Part shown: positions 22,450 through 33,800 of the stretch, piece after piece
How positions within the stretch are numbered: the first letter of the stretch is position 1
How the letters are laid out: each line of letters begins with the position of its first letter
Source: Pogonophryne albipinna
Lineage: Eukaryota; Chordata; Actinopteri; Perciformes; Artedidraconidae
DNA length: 64,000 bases
Assembly (NCBI GenBank): GCA_028583405.1
Contig: JAPTMU010000062.1
Span: 643,925-707,924 of the forward strand
Direction: 5' to 3'
Translations under genes and position numbers: made by a program
Notes under the pieces: model-generated
Seen by the model: only the letters and a program-made list of their open reading frames with translations
The model's database searches: none
Told to the model about the DNA's origin: nothing

Positions 22450-23830
22450 ATCATAGACTGTATATATAAATGGACGTAGTGTTCGTGACGTCACCCATAG
22501 GATTCTGCAGAGTTGCCGTGAAGCCCTTAGTAGGCGGAGTCGGCCACTAACGGCTCGACTGTGACGTCAGAGTCTAATCCCGCCTGCTCCAAATAAGGGC
22601 AAAGAGGCGGAGCCGAGGCGGGACCTGCTGCCTCCGAACTGGAAGTAAACAGAGCTAGCTCAGGCTAAGAAGCTAAGCTAACATGAAATACATGCATACC
22701 AAGTTACTGCTAACAGTGTAGTTCCCCTATATAAACGTTACATTCATAATCAAATGAGACAATCTGCAAGAGAATTAGCTATATTTTGTTATTCTTAATG
22801 TTTGCCATTCACACGTTGAGAAAAGAAGTACCGATACAGAGCAGAACAATTGTGGCGATGTTCAGCTTAATAAGCCTTGTTCAACATAATTTATGTAGCT
22901 AATACTACAGCAGGCGAACCAAGTCTGCGTTTCGCTGCATTCCTTGATCTCCAGTTATAACGATGGACTCCACCGCCCGGACCTAACGGAGCCGCATGGG
23001 GCTAGCTCCGGGACGCCGGCTGGAGCTAGCCCCCTGCGGCTCCGTTAGCTCCGGCGGCCACCACTGGGATAATTGGGTCCCCTATTAACATTTGCTCCCG
23101 TTTAGCATTATGGGCGTCATAGCCATAGACTATAAAAGTCTTACCCAAGGCTGAATCATAAACTAAAATGTATATGTATGCATAAAGGGTTACGTCCTTA
23201 GCTGGCTAATAAGTAACAAGCTAAGCTACCAAGCACACAAACACCTGCGAACGGGGTTAACATGTATAATATTATCATTTTAGACTTCTTGGAAGTTCTG
23301 TTAGTACATTCAAGCGCACAGCACGACATTTTAATTGTCTGGTATTTGTAACAATATTCCCTAAAAGGCACAATCACCACGAACACGGCTAAAGCTAAAG
23401 GGTCAAGTACAGTACTATGACTAACTAACGTTGTAGCCTCTATGGTTGTAGCCTAGCAGAGTGGACAAGTTGCTGTTAGCTGACAGTGAGGCATGTACGT
23501 GTCCATCAAAGTGACCACGCCCTAATTTATGCAAAAGCTTTAAGGCTTAATATTAATTAAACAGATGAGTTGAGAACAAATGCACCCCCCACACAGTAGT
23601 CATGAGGGGGGAATCTAACTATACAGAGAATATGGTTTTTTGAACCACGATGTAAACATGTTTATTTCTGCTGTAAAGTTGGGCATTTTAACATGGGGGT
23701 CTATGGAAATTGCTCCCTTCTGCAGCCTGCTCCTACTGGCCACTAGATGAACTGCAGTGTGTGGCACTTCCGTATTGGCGTCCCGGCTCTTCCCCAGAGT
23801 TTGCCTCTTGAGTGAGATATAGGGTCTTGT
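22450..23830. mobile_element. MITE-like repeat with internal palindrome
   Basis: It starts TAGACTGTATATATAAATGG followed by ACGTAGTGTTCGTGACGTCA, and ends near GGCACTTCCGTATTGGCGTC, an arrangement I recognise from a dispersed fish repeat. It contains a 26-bp near-perfect inverted repeat at 22984-23047. No transposase is encoded. Boundaries are approximate. Confidence 0.5.
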
Positions 23831-24868
23831 TTTAAGACAACTCATCTTAATTATATTTCATATTATTTTGAGTTGTTTCTCAGATGAAACTAAGTTGTTT
23901 TATTTAATTTCTTTGGTTGTTATGTTTGTATCGTCTTAACCGTGTTTATGTGTGCACAATTGTGACGGGGTTCTCTTTGTTCCTTCGTAAACATAGGCTT
24001 AGTCGGTTGATTTAAATTCAGACAATTTTATTTATAATGAAAAAAAAAAATATATATATATACTGTTTGACAACATCGAAACAGTATATATATAAAACAG
24101 TTTAAATAAACAAAATCAAAGTTACCAAAATTAGGTTTTCTATCAATGAAATATGACACATCCACTAGCTGTTGCCTTCGCTGCAACAATCTCCCGAATG
24201 CCAGTCCAGCCCCCCCACATGGGGAGACGGCAGCAAAACAGCCGTTCGCTGCTCGCCAGGCAAGTATCGTGTACTTTAGTTTAATGTATGTTTAAATAAG
24301 TGTAGACGTCACAAGCGTGCACTCATGGTCGCGCTACAGAAAGGGGGGGGGAAAGGGATGTGACGATTTAAACCTCATTGATTGACGAACGGAAGAGAGC
24401 AGGAAATGTTTGGTGTCTGGCTGTCTGGTGTGTGTGCCGCCGGCTGCCAGTCACTCTGTGATCCGCTCCGTCACAACAATGTACACCAAGGCACATTCCT
24501 TGTATGTGTAAACCTAGTTGGCATTCGTTTTATAATCTGCTGTGGTACTTGCAAAAGAACGATCATCTTGTTTTAAGAAATAAATCGTACTTGATTTTAG
24601 AAAACACATTTTTATTGTAAAACTGAAACAATATGAGCATTTTGGATTATTTTGTAACACAACATTTCCTGATCCTGGTAAACTAGTTCTTCAGAATATA
24701 GAAAATATCTCTTCTTATTTCAAGAAATCTTACCAAGCTAATATCCACTTCTTCTAGTGGCAGATTTCTAACTTATTAGAAAACACGAGAGAACACCTAA
24801 GTTGTTTGAATCATTCTTTGACTTCATTTTGGAGCAGATTGTTTTTCTTCCAGTGTGCAAAGATGTAC
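23831..24868. other. AT-rich intergenic with a 16-bp-stem hairpin
   Basis: No gene was recognised. A perfect inverted repeat (24053-24068 and 24079-24094; arm TATATATATACTGTTT) has a 10-base loop. The stretch ends at the assembly gap. Confidence 0.6.
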
Positions 24869-25868
24869 NNNNNNNNNNNNNNNNNNNNNNNNNNNNNNNN
24901 NNNNNNNNNNNNNNNNNNNNNNNNNNNNNNNNNNNNNNNNNNNNNNNNNNNNNNNNNNNNNNNNNNNNNNNNNNNNNNNNNNNNNNNNNNNNNNNNNNNN
25001 NNNNNNNNNNNNNNNNNNNNNNNNNNNNNNNNNNNNNNNNNNNNNNNNNNNNNNNNNNNNNNNNNNNNNNNNNNNNNNNNNNNNNNNNNNNNNNNNNNNN
25101 NNNNNNNNNNNNNNNNNNNNNNNNNNNNNNNNNNNNNNNNNNNNNNNNNNNNNNNNNNNNNNNNNNNNNNNNNNNNNNNNNNNNNNNNNNNNNNNNNNNN
25201 NNNNNNNNNNNNNNNNNNNNNNNNNNNNNNNNNNNNNNNNNNNNNNNNNNNNNNNNNNNNNNNNNNNNNNNNNNNNNNNNNNNNNNNNNNNNNNNNNNNN
25301 NNNNNNNNNNNNNNNNNNNNNNNNNNNNNNNNNNNNNNNNNNNNNNNNNNNNNNNNNNNNNNNNNNNNNNNNNNNNNNNNNNNNNNNNNNNNNNNNNNNN
25401 NNNNNNNNNNNNNNNNNNNNNNNNNNNNNNNNNNNNNNNNNNNNNNNNNNNNNNNNNNNNNNNNNNNNNNNNNNNNNNNNNNNNNNNNNNNNNNNNNNNN
25501 NNNNNNNNNNNNNNNNNNNNNNNNNNNNNNNNNNNNNNNNNNNNNNNNNNNNNNNNNNNNNNNNNNNNNNNNNNNNNNNNNNNNNNNNNNNNNNNNNNNN
25601 NNNNNNNNNNNNNNNNNNNNNNNNNNNNNNNNNNNNNNNNNNNNNNNNNNNNNNNNNNNNNNNNNNNNNNNNNNNNNNNNNNNNNNNNNNNNNNNNNNNN
25701 NNNNNNNNNNNNNNNNNNNNNNNNNNNNNNNNNNNNNNNNNNNNNNNNNNNNNNNNNNNNNNNNNNNNNNNNNNNNNNNNNNNNNNNNNNNNNNNNNNNN
25801 NNNNNNNNNNNNNNNNNNNNNNNNNNNNNNNNNNNNNNNNNNNNNNNNNNNNNNNNNNNNNNNNNNNN
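24869..25868. other. assembly gap of exactly 1000 N
   Basis: A run of N of exactly 1000 positions, the conventional placeholder for a scaffold gap of unknown size. It separates nmbr exon 1 from the galactosyltransferase 3' exons and abuts an 18-bp tandem array on its right, a likely cause of the assembly break. Confidence 0.99.
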
Positions 25869-26690
25869 AACTAAATCCTGGTCTCTGTGTAACTAGACTC
25901 CGGTCTGCAACTAGATTCTGGTCTCTGTGTAACTAGACTCCGGTCTGCAACTATACTCTGGTCTGCAACTATACTCTGGTCTCAGTGCAACTAGACTCTG
26001 GTCTGCAACTAGACTCTGGTCTCTGTGCAACCAGACTCTGGTCTGCAACTAGACTCTGATCTGCAACTATACTCTGGTCTGCAACTAGACTCTGGTCTGC
26101 AACTATACTCTGGTCTGCAACTAGACTCTGGTCTGCAACTATACTCTGGTCTCAGTGCAACTAGACTCTGGTCTGCAACTAGACTCTGGTCTGCAACTAT
26201 ACTCTGGTCTGCAACTAGACTCTGGTCTGCAACTATACTCTGGTCTGCAACTAGACTCTGGTCTGCAACTATACTCTGGTCTCAGTGCAACTAGACTCTG
26301 GTCTGCAACTAGACTCTGGTCTGCAACTAGACTCTGGTCTGCAACTATACTCTGGTCTGCAACTAGACTCTGGTCTGCAACTATACTCTGGTCTCAGTGC
26401 AACTAGACTCTGGTCTGCAACTAGACTCTGGTCTGCAACTAGACTCTGGTCTGCAACTAGACTCTGGTCTGCAACTATACTCTGGTCTGCAACTATACTC
26501 TGGTCTCGGTGAAACTAGACTCTGGTCTGCAACTAGACTCTGGTCTCGGTGAAACTAGACTCTGGTCTGCAACTATACTCTGGTCTGCAACTATACTCTG
26601 GTCTGCAACTATACTCTGGTCTCAGTGCAACTAGACTCTGGTCTCGGTGAAACTAGACTCTGGTCTGCAACTAGACTCTGGTCTCAGGTC
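25869..26690. repeat. 18-bp minisatellite next to the gap
   Basis: About 45 units of CTGCAACTAGACTCTGGT with ATACTC and CTCAGTG variants. The array runs out of the N gap, so its true length is unknown. It lies in the intron before the penultimate coding exon of the galactosyltransferase gene. Confidence 0.95.
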
Positions 26691-26793
26691 TGCTGATCTC
26701 TGGTGTCAGGTCTGCTGGACCCTGGTCTCAGTGGTGCTGGTCTCAGGTCTGCTGGACCCTGGTCTCAGGTCTGTAATGTGCTCCTGTCTGCAG

Positions 26794-26898
26794 GCTGTCC
26801 TCCAGAGGGATGTCCATCTCCAGACCCAGTGGAGACGTCGGGAAGTGTCGAATGATCCGGCACCAGAGAGACAAGAAGAATGAGCCCAACCCTCAGCG
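26794..26898 (+). CDS. b4galt1: beta-1,4-galactosyltransferase (B4GALT1-like), penultimate coding exon
   Basis: Encodes 35 residues of the catalytic domain of a Golgi type II enzyme that transfers galactose from UDP-Gal to terminal GlcNAc. The exon starts after CTGTCTGCAG and ends CG|GTAAGG, both good splice sites, and it is 105 nt. Visible motifs are RGMSISRP, then GKCRMIRH, holding the Met and His that with an upstream Asp bind Mn2+ in B4GALT1, then RDKKNEPNPQ. These match B4GALT1 better than B4GALT2, which has YRMIKHDRDKHNE. It may be a teleost B4GALT1 paralogue (b4galt1-like). Exons for the transmembrane stem and the donor-binding domain are not visible in the window. Confidence 0.9.
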
Positions 26899-27139
26899 GT
26901 AAGGGGGGGGGGTCCTTCCTGTGGTTCAGGGGTTTTCCTGTGATTCAGGGGACCTTCCTGTTATTCAGGGGCCCTTCAGGGGTCCTTCTGGTGTTCAGGG
27001 GACCTTCCTGTGGTTCAGGGGTCCTTCGGGGGTCTAGGGGTCCTTCCTGTGGTTCAGGGTAGCATCATCAGGACTCGTGGGCCTTCAGTTGTAACGTGTT
27101 GAGTTATCTTTAAGACCTTCTTTCTATAATGTGTTCCAG

Positions 27140-27269
27140 GTTCAACCGGATCGCCCACACCAGAGACACCATGTCCTCAGACGGGATCTCGTCCCTCTCC
27201 TATTCGCTGCTGAAGACGGAGAAGCGGGACCTCTACACCTGGATCAGCGTGGACGTGGGGAAGCCCTGA
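27140..27269 (+). CDS. b4galt1: beta-1,4-galactosyltransferase (B4GALT1-like), last coding exon
   Basis: The acceptor GTGTTCCAG precedes the exon. The first base completes the Arg codon split from the previous exon. It then encodes FNRIAHTRDTMSSDGISSL and a C-terminus ending WISVDVGKP before TGA at 27267-27269. The RIAHT and SDG..SL blocks are the C-terminal signature of B4GALT1. The last six codons and the stop are the first unit of a four-copy 35-bp repeat. Confidence 0.92.
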
Positions 27270-27390
27270 GAGCCAGGCTCTGATTGGACGTGGGGAAGCC
27301 CTGAGAGCCAGGCTCTGATTGGACGTGGGGAAGCCCTGAGAGCCGGGCTCTGATTGGACGTGGGGCGGCCCTGAGAGCCGGGCTCTGATT
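27251..27390. repeat. b4galt1: 35-bp repeat, 4 units, spanning the b4galt1 stop codon
   Basis: Units begin at 27251, 27286, 27321 and 27356 and contain GGACGTGGGGAAGCCCTGAG. The first unit supplies the last codons and the stop; the others are in the 3' UTR. The last unit has GGCGGCCC instead of GGAAGCCC. Confidence 0.95.
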
Positions 27391-27643
27391 GGACGCTGCG
27401 TCCTAAACCAGACTTTTATTTTTTTAAATCTATCGGAGACAATCAGGGCTGGGGGGGGGGGTCACATGGTGTGGGCTTTACTGGTGGGGGGTTATGGGTA
27501 ATTAAAGGGGCGGGTTTAGATCAGGATCCTGGGTCTGATTCCGGTTCCTAAATATGTGTGACATCACTTCCTGTTTATATTAAAGTCTCTGTGGACATTA
27601 AACACATCAGAGACAAAAAGAGCAGAGCTTTAACCCTTAGAGA

Positions 27644-27843
<200 letters not shown>

Positions 27844-28189
27844 ATCAAGGTGTGTTTATGAATCAGTTGATTCTGTGAATATTTGAGCCAAATTGAACAG
27901 GGGGGGGGGGGGGGTTATACAAGTTAAAATATGTTCTGAAATGAAAGCAGTAAAAATGCACAAAAAATGTGTCATTTCTTTATTTATACAATGAAGGCAA
28001 TATCCCACGGTCCCTGAAGGCTGCATCTCATTCTGGAGCACATCAGATACACTTTGACTCTGTGTGTGTGTGTGTGTTTTTTGTCTCTGTGTGTGTGTCT
28101 GTCTGTTGTTGACAGGTTTGTTTCTTCAGATCAAAAATATTGATGTTGTTTATAAATGATAACCCTTTATTGTGCCTTAAAGAGAGGGA

Positions 28190-28195
28190 AATAAA
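28190..28195 (+). terminator. b4galt1: putative poly(A) signal of b4galt1
   Basis: AATAAA about 920 bp after the stop codon, in AT-rich sequence just before the convergent tgfbi 3' end. The assignment rests on position and motif only. Confidence 0.5.
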
Positions 28196-28312
28196 ACCTG
28201 TCAGAAACTCATCCGTCTCCTTCGTTTCTACTTACTTTATATTTTCTTTCATTTTATATCTTTGTTAATTGTTTTAATATTTGTTTCCATTGTTAGATTT
28301 CAGGCATTCGCT

Positions 28313-28345
<33 letters not shown>

Positions 28346-28404
28346 AGAAACACACACACACCTGCAGGAACAGACCACGTGTTTTCAGAGCTCATTTTAA
28401 AGTT

Positions 28405-28410
28405 TTTATT
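28405..28410 (-). terminator. tgfbi: putative poly(A) signal of tgfbi
   Basis: AATAAA on the minus strand (TTTATT on plus), about 400 bp past the tgfbi stop codon. It lies about 210 bp from the b4galt1 signal on the other strand. Confidence 0.5.
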
Positions 28411-28807
28411 TAAAAACACATTCAGTTTGATTTGAAAATGAACTTCAAACACGAGTCGATAAAACAAATAAAGACATTTCTCCTCTGAGGCCTCTTTCAC
28501 TACATCTCCCAGAATGCCTTTCAGCAAACCTTTACTTCCTGCTTTTAGATCAAACACAACTGCTGAAAATGTGTAAAAAGTAAACTAATAAAATATGTAA
28601 ATAAAACTAAACATTTATATGAAAAATGTTTAAAGAAAATATCAGTAAAATGTGAAAATGATTGAAATATGTAATAACAGCAAACTGAAGAATGTGAGGA
28701 GAGAACAGCTGTTTGAGATCATGTGACCTCAGCAGGGGGCGTGGCCTCAACATGGGGCGTGTCCTCCGCAGGGGGCGTGTCCTCCACAGGGGTCGTGTCA
28801 CTTCCTG

Positions 28808-28863
28808 TTACTGCTTCATGGCTCTGCTCGAGTGGCTGCTCAAAACCTTCCGGAACAAATCGT
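28808..28863 (-). CDS. tgfbi: tgfbi last coding exon (exon 17)
   Basis: The acceptor CTCTTTGTTCAG is good. Two bases complete an Asp codon. The exon then reads DLFRKVLSSHSSRAMKQ and stops at TAA (28808-28810). This phase follows from the preceding microexon and gives a tail comparable with the LEIFKQASAFSRAS region of human TGFBI, but shorter. Another open phase ending near 28719 was rejected. Confidence 0.65.
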
Positions 28864-30535
28864 CTGAACAAAGAGAACATGGAGAACATCAGAGAACACA
28901 AGAGAACACCAGAGAACAGGGAGAACACCAGAGAACACCAGAGAACAGGGAGAACACCAGAGAACACCAGAGAACAGGGAGAACATCAGAGAACACAAGA
29001 GAACACCAGAGAACACCAGAGAACAGGGAGAACACCAGAGAACATTAGAGAACACAGAGAACAGGGAGAACACCAGAGAACAGGGAAAACACAGAGATCA
29101 TGGAGAACAGGGAGAATACGGAGAACAGGGAGAACACCAGAGAACAGGGAGAACACAGAGAACAGGGAGAACACAGAGAACAGGGAGAACACAGAGATCA
29201 TGGAGAACAGGGAGAATACGGAGAACAGGGAGAATACGGAGAACACAGAGATCATGGAGAACACAGAGAACAGGGAGAAAACGGAGAACAGGGAGAAGAC
29301 AGAGAACAGGGAGAATACGGAGAACACAGAGAACAGGGAAAACACAGAGAACAGGGAGAACACAGAGAACAGGGAGAATACGGAGAACATGGAGAACACA
29401 GAGAACAGGGAAAACACAGAGAACACGGAGAACAGGGAGAACACAGAGAACAGGGAGAACACAGAGAACGGAGAACACAGAGAACAGGGAAAACACAGAG
29501 AACACGGAGAACAGGGAGAACACAGAGAACAGGGAGAACACAGAGAACAGGGAGAATACGGAGAACATGGAGAACACAGAGAACAGGGAAAACACAGAGA
29601 ACACGGAGAACAGGGAGAACACAGAGAACAGGGAGAACACAGAGAACGGAGAACACAGAGAACAGGGAAAACACAGAGAACACGGAGAACAGGGAGAACA
29701 CAGAGAACAGGGAGAACACAGAGAACAGGGAGAACACGGAGAACACAGAGGTCATGGAGAACACAGAGATCACAGAACACAGAGAGCTCATGGAGAACAC
29801 AGAGATCACAGAGAACACAGAACACAGAGAGGTCATGGAGAACACAGAGAACATGGAGAACACAGAGAACACAGAGATCATGGAGAACACACAGAACACA
29901 GAGAGGTCATGGAGAACACAGAGAACACAGAACACAGAGGTCATGGAGAACACAGAGATCACAGAGAACACAGAACACAGAGAGGTCATGGAGAACACAG
30001 AGAACATGGAGAACACAGAGAACACAGAGATCATGGAGAACACAGAGACCACAGAGATCATGGAGAACACAGAGAACATAGAGAGGTCATGGAGAACACA
30101 GAGATCACAGAGAACAGAGAACACAGAACACAGAGAGGTCATGGAGAACACAGAGAACATGGAGAACACAGAGAACACAGAGATCATGGAGAACACACAG
30201 AACACAGAGAGGTCATGGAGAACACAGAGAACACAGAACACAGAGGTCATGGAGAACACAGAGAACACAGAACACAGAGAACACAGAACACAGAGAGGTC
30301 ATGGAGAACACAGAGAACATGGAGAACACAGAGAACACAGAGATCATGGAGAACACAGAGAACACAGAGAGGTCAGGGAGAACACAGAGAACACAGAACA
30401 CAGAGAGGTCATGGAGAACACAGAACACAGAGAACACAGAGAGGTCAGGGAGAACACAGAGAGGTCATGGTGTTACAGAGAACACAGAGAGGTCATGGTG
30501 TTACAGAGAACACAGAGAGGTCATGGTGTTACAGT
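28861..30535. repeat. AGAACAC/AGAACAGGG array in tgfbi intron 16
   Basis: Array of short units (AGAACACAG, AGAACAGGG, AGATCATGG, AGAGGTCATGG) organised into longer repeats. It begins within a few bases of the acceptor of the last tgfbi exon. Several frames are open on both strands for 300-480 codons, with repetitive E/N/R/T or C/S/F/V peptides. They have no start context or homology and are not genes. Confidence 0.95.
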
Positions 30536-30800
30536 GTGCTAACCCTGACCAGGTGAGGACGCTCTATTGTTTAATAGACCTCTCTGTTTCATGTATTCGA
30601 CTGTATTCTAGTTGTTCTAGCTCTAATTGTGCTTTTGAAATCTCAGATCAGCTCAAATAACCCGTTACTCAGGCCTCAGTGGACACTTGGCTCTAACTGT
30701 GCTTTACAATAGACTGGAAGCCTCTGCTGTCGCCCATCAGCTGTGACGACTCAGCAGTCAGGACAAGCTTCCATTTTAGGCAGCTCTTTCCAGGAGCGTC
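30536..30800. other. short unique spacer in tgfbi intron 16
   Basis: Unique sequence between the AGAACAC array and the 34-bp array; no gene seen. Confidence 0.5.
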
Positions 30801-33800
30801 AGCTTCAGCGTCAGACAGACGAAGACATTAGAGTCCTGTTGGAGTCAGACTGACAAAGACCTTGGAGTCCTCTTGGAGTCAGACTGACAAAGACATTAGA
30901 GTCCTGTTGGAGTCAGACAGACGAAGACATTAGAGTCCTGTTGGAGTCAGACTGACAAAGACCTTGGAGTCCTCTTGGAGTCAGACTGACAAAGACATTA
31001 GAGTCCTGTTGGAGTCAGACAGACGAAGACATTAGAGTCCTGTTGGAGTCAGACTGACAAAGACCTTGGAGTCCTCTTGGAGTCAGACTGACAAAGACAT
31101 TAGAGTCCTGTTGGAGTCAGACAGACGAAGACATTAGAGTCCTCTTGGAGTCAGACTGACGAAGACATTAGAGTCCTGTTGGAGTCAGACTGACAAAGAC
31201 CTTGGAGTCCTCTTGGAGTCAGACTGACAAAGACATTAGAGTCCTGTTGGAGTCAGACAGACGAAGACATTAGAGTCCTGTTGGAGTCAGACTGACAAAG
31301 ACATTAGAGCCCTGTTGGAGTCAGACTGACAAAGACCTTGGAGTCCTCTTGGAGTCAGACTGACAAAGACATTAGAGTCCTGTTGGAGTCAGACAGACGA
31401 AGACGTTAGAGTCCTGTTGGAGTCAGACTGACAAAGACCTTGGAGTCCTCTTGGAGTCAGACTGACAAAGACATTAGAGTCCTGTTGGAGTCAGACAGAC
31501 GAAGACATTAGAGTCCTGTTGGAGTCAGACAGACAGACGAAGACCTTAGAGTCCTGTTGGAGTCAGACAGACGAAGACATTAGAGTCCTCTTGGAGTCAG
31601 ACTGACGAAGACATTAGAGTCCTGTTGGAGTCAGACTGACAAAGACCTTGGAGTCCTCTTGGAGTCAGACTGACAAAGACATTAGAGTCCTGTTGGAGTC
31701 AGACAGACGAAGACATTAGAGTCCTGTTGGAGTCAGACTGACAAAGACATTAGAGCCCTGTTGGAGTCAGACTGACAAAGACCTTGGAGTCCTCTTGGAG
31801 TCAGACTGACAAAGACATTAGAGTCCTGTTGGAGTCAGACAGACGAAGACATTAGAGTCCTGTTGGAGTCAGACTGAGAAAGACCTTGGAGTCCTCTTGG
31901 AGTCAGACTGACAAAGACATTAGAGTCCTGTTGGAGTCAGACAGACGAAGACATTAGAGTCCTGTTGGAGTCAGACTGACGAAGACATTAGAGTCCTGTT
32001 GGAGTCAGACTGACAAAGACCTTGGAGTCCTCTTGGAGTCAGACTGACAAAGGCATTAGAGTCCTGTTGGAGTCAGACAGACGAAGACATTAGAGTCCTG
32101 TTGGAGTCAGACAGACGAAGATATTAGAGTCCTGTTGGAGTCAGACAGACGAAGTCATTAGAGTCCTGTTGGAGTCAGACTGACAAAGACATTAGAGTCC
32201 TGTTGGAGTCAGACAGACGAAGACATTAGAGTCCTGTTGGAGTCAGACAGACAGACGAAGACCTTAGAGTCCTGTTGGAGTCAGACAGACGAAGACATTA
32301 GAGTCCTCTTGGAGTCAGACTGACGAAGACATTAGAGTCCTGTTGGAGTCAGACTGACAAAGACCTTGGAGTCCTCTTGGAGTCAGACTGACAAAGACAT
32401 TAGAGTCCTGTTGGAGTCAGACAGACGAAGACATTAGAGTCCTGTTGGAGTCAGACTGACAAAGACATTAGAGCCCTGTTGGAGTCAGACTGACAAAGAC
32501 CTAGGAGTCCTCTTGGAGTCAGACTGACAAAGACATTAGAGTCCTGTTGGAGTCAGACAGACGAAGACATTAGAGTCCTGTTGGAGTCAGACTGAGAAAG
32601 ACCTTGGAGTCCTCTTGGAGTCAGATTGACAAAGACATTAGAGTCCTGTTGGAGTCAGACAGACGAAGACATTAGAGTCCTGTTGGAGTCAGACTGACGA
32701 AGACATTAGAGTCCTGTTGGAGTCAGACTGACAAAGACCTTGGAGTCCTCTTGGAGTCAGACTGACAAAGGCATTAGAGTCCTGTTGGAGTCAGACAGAC
32801 GAAGACATTAGAGTCCTGTTGGAGTCAGACAGACGAAGACATTAGAGTCCTGTTGGAGTCAGACAGACAAAGTCATTAGAGTCCTGTTGGAGTCAGACTG
32901 ACAAAGACATTAGAGTCCTGTTGGAGTCAGACAGACGAAGACATTAGAGTCCTGTTGGAGTCAGACTGACGAAGACATTGGAGTCCTGTTGGAGTCAGAC
33001 TGACAAAGACATTAGAGTCCTGTTGGAGTCAGACAGACGAAGACATTAGAGTCCTGTTGGAGTCAGACTGACAAAGACATTAGAGCCCTGTTGGAGTCAG
33101 ACTGACAAAGACCTTGGAGTCCTCTTGGAGTCAGACTGACAAAGACATTAGAGTCCTGTTGGAGTCAGACAGACGAAGACATTAGAGTCCTGTTGGAGTC
33201 AGACTGAGAAAGACCTTGGAGTCCTCTTGGAGTCAGACTGACAAAGACATTAGAGTCCTGTTGGAGTCAGACAGACGAAGACATTAGAGTCCTGTTGGAG
33301 TCAGACTGACGAAGACATTAGAGTCCTGTTGGAGTCAGACTGACAAAGACCTTGGAGTCCTCTTGGAGTCAGACTGACAAAGGCATTAGAGTCCTGTTGG
33401 AGTCAGACAGACGAAGACATTAGAGTCCTGTTGGAGTCAGACAGACGAAGACATTAGAGTCCTGTTGGAGTCAGACAGACGAAGTCATTAGAGTCCTGTT
33501 GGAGTCAGACTGACAAAGACATTAGAGTCCTGTTGGAGTCAGACAGACGAAGACATTAGAGTCCTGTTGGAGTCAGACTGACGAAGACATTAGAGTCCTG
33601 TTGGAGTCAGACTGACAAAGACCTTGGAGTCCTCTTGGAGTCAGACTGACAAATACATTAGAGTCCTGTTGGAGTCAGACAGACGAAGACATTAGAGTCC
33701 TGTTGGAGTCAGACTGACAAAGACATTAGAGCCCTGTTGGAGTCAGACTGACAAAGACCTTGGAGTCCTCTTGGAGTCAGACTGACAAAGACATTAGAGT

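Noticed and set aside
28300..28557. Minus ORF MFDLKAGSKGLLKGILGD... (85 codons)
   Set aside because: It lies in the presumed tgfbi 3' UTR, ends in a CA repeat and has no homologue I recognise.
28719..28863. Alternative reading of the last tgfbi exon, RFVPEGFEQPLEQ... ending in TPPAEVT
   Set aside because: It needs an upstream exon ending in another phase; the phase that yields RGD with exons 15-16 ends at TAA 28808 instead. The GCCACGCCCCC-type motifs there look like non-coding repeats.
28713..30660. Long frames on both strands in the AGAACAC array (up to 480 codons)
   Set aside because: Low-complexity repeat translation, open in several frames at once, and intronic to tgfbi.
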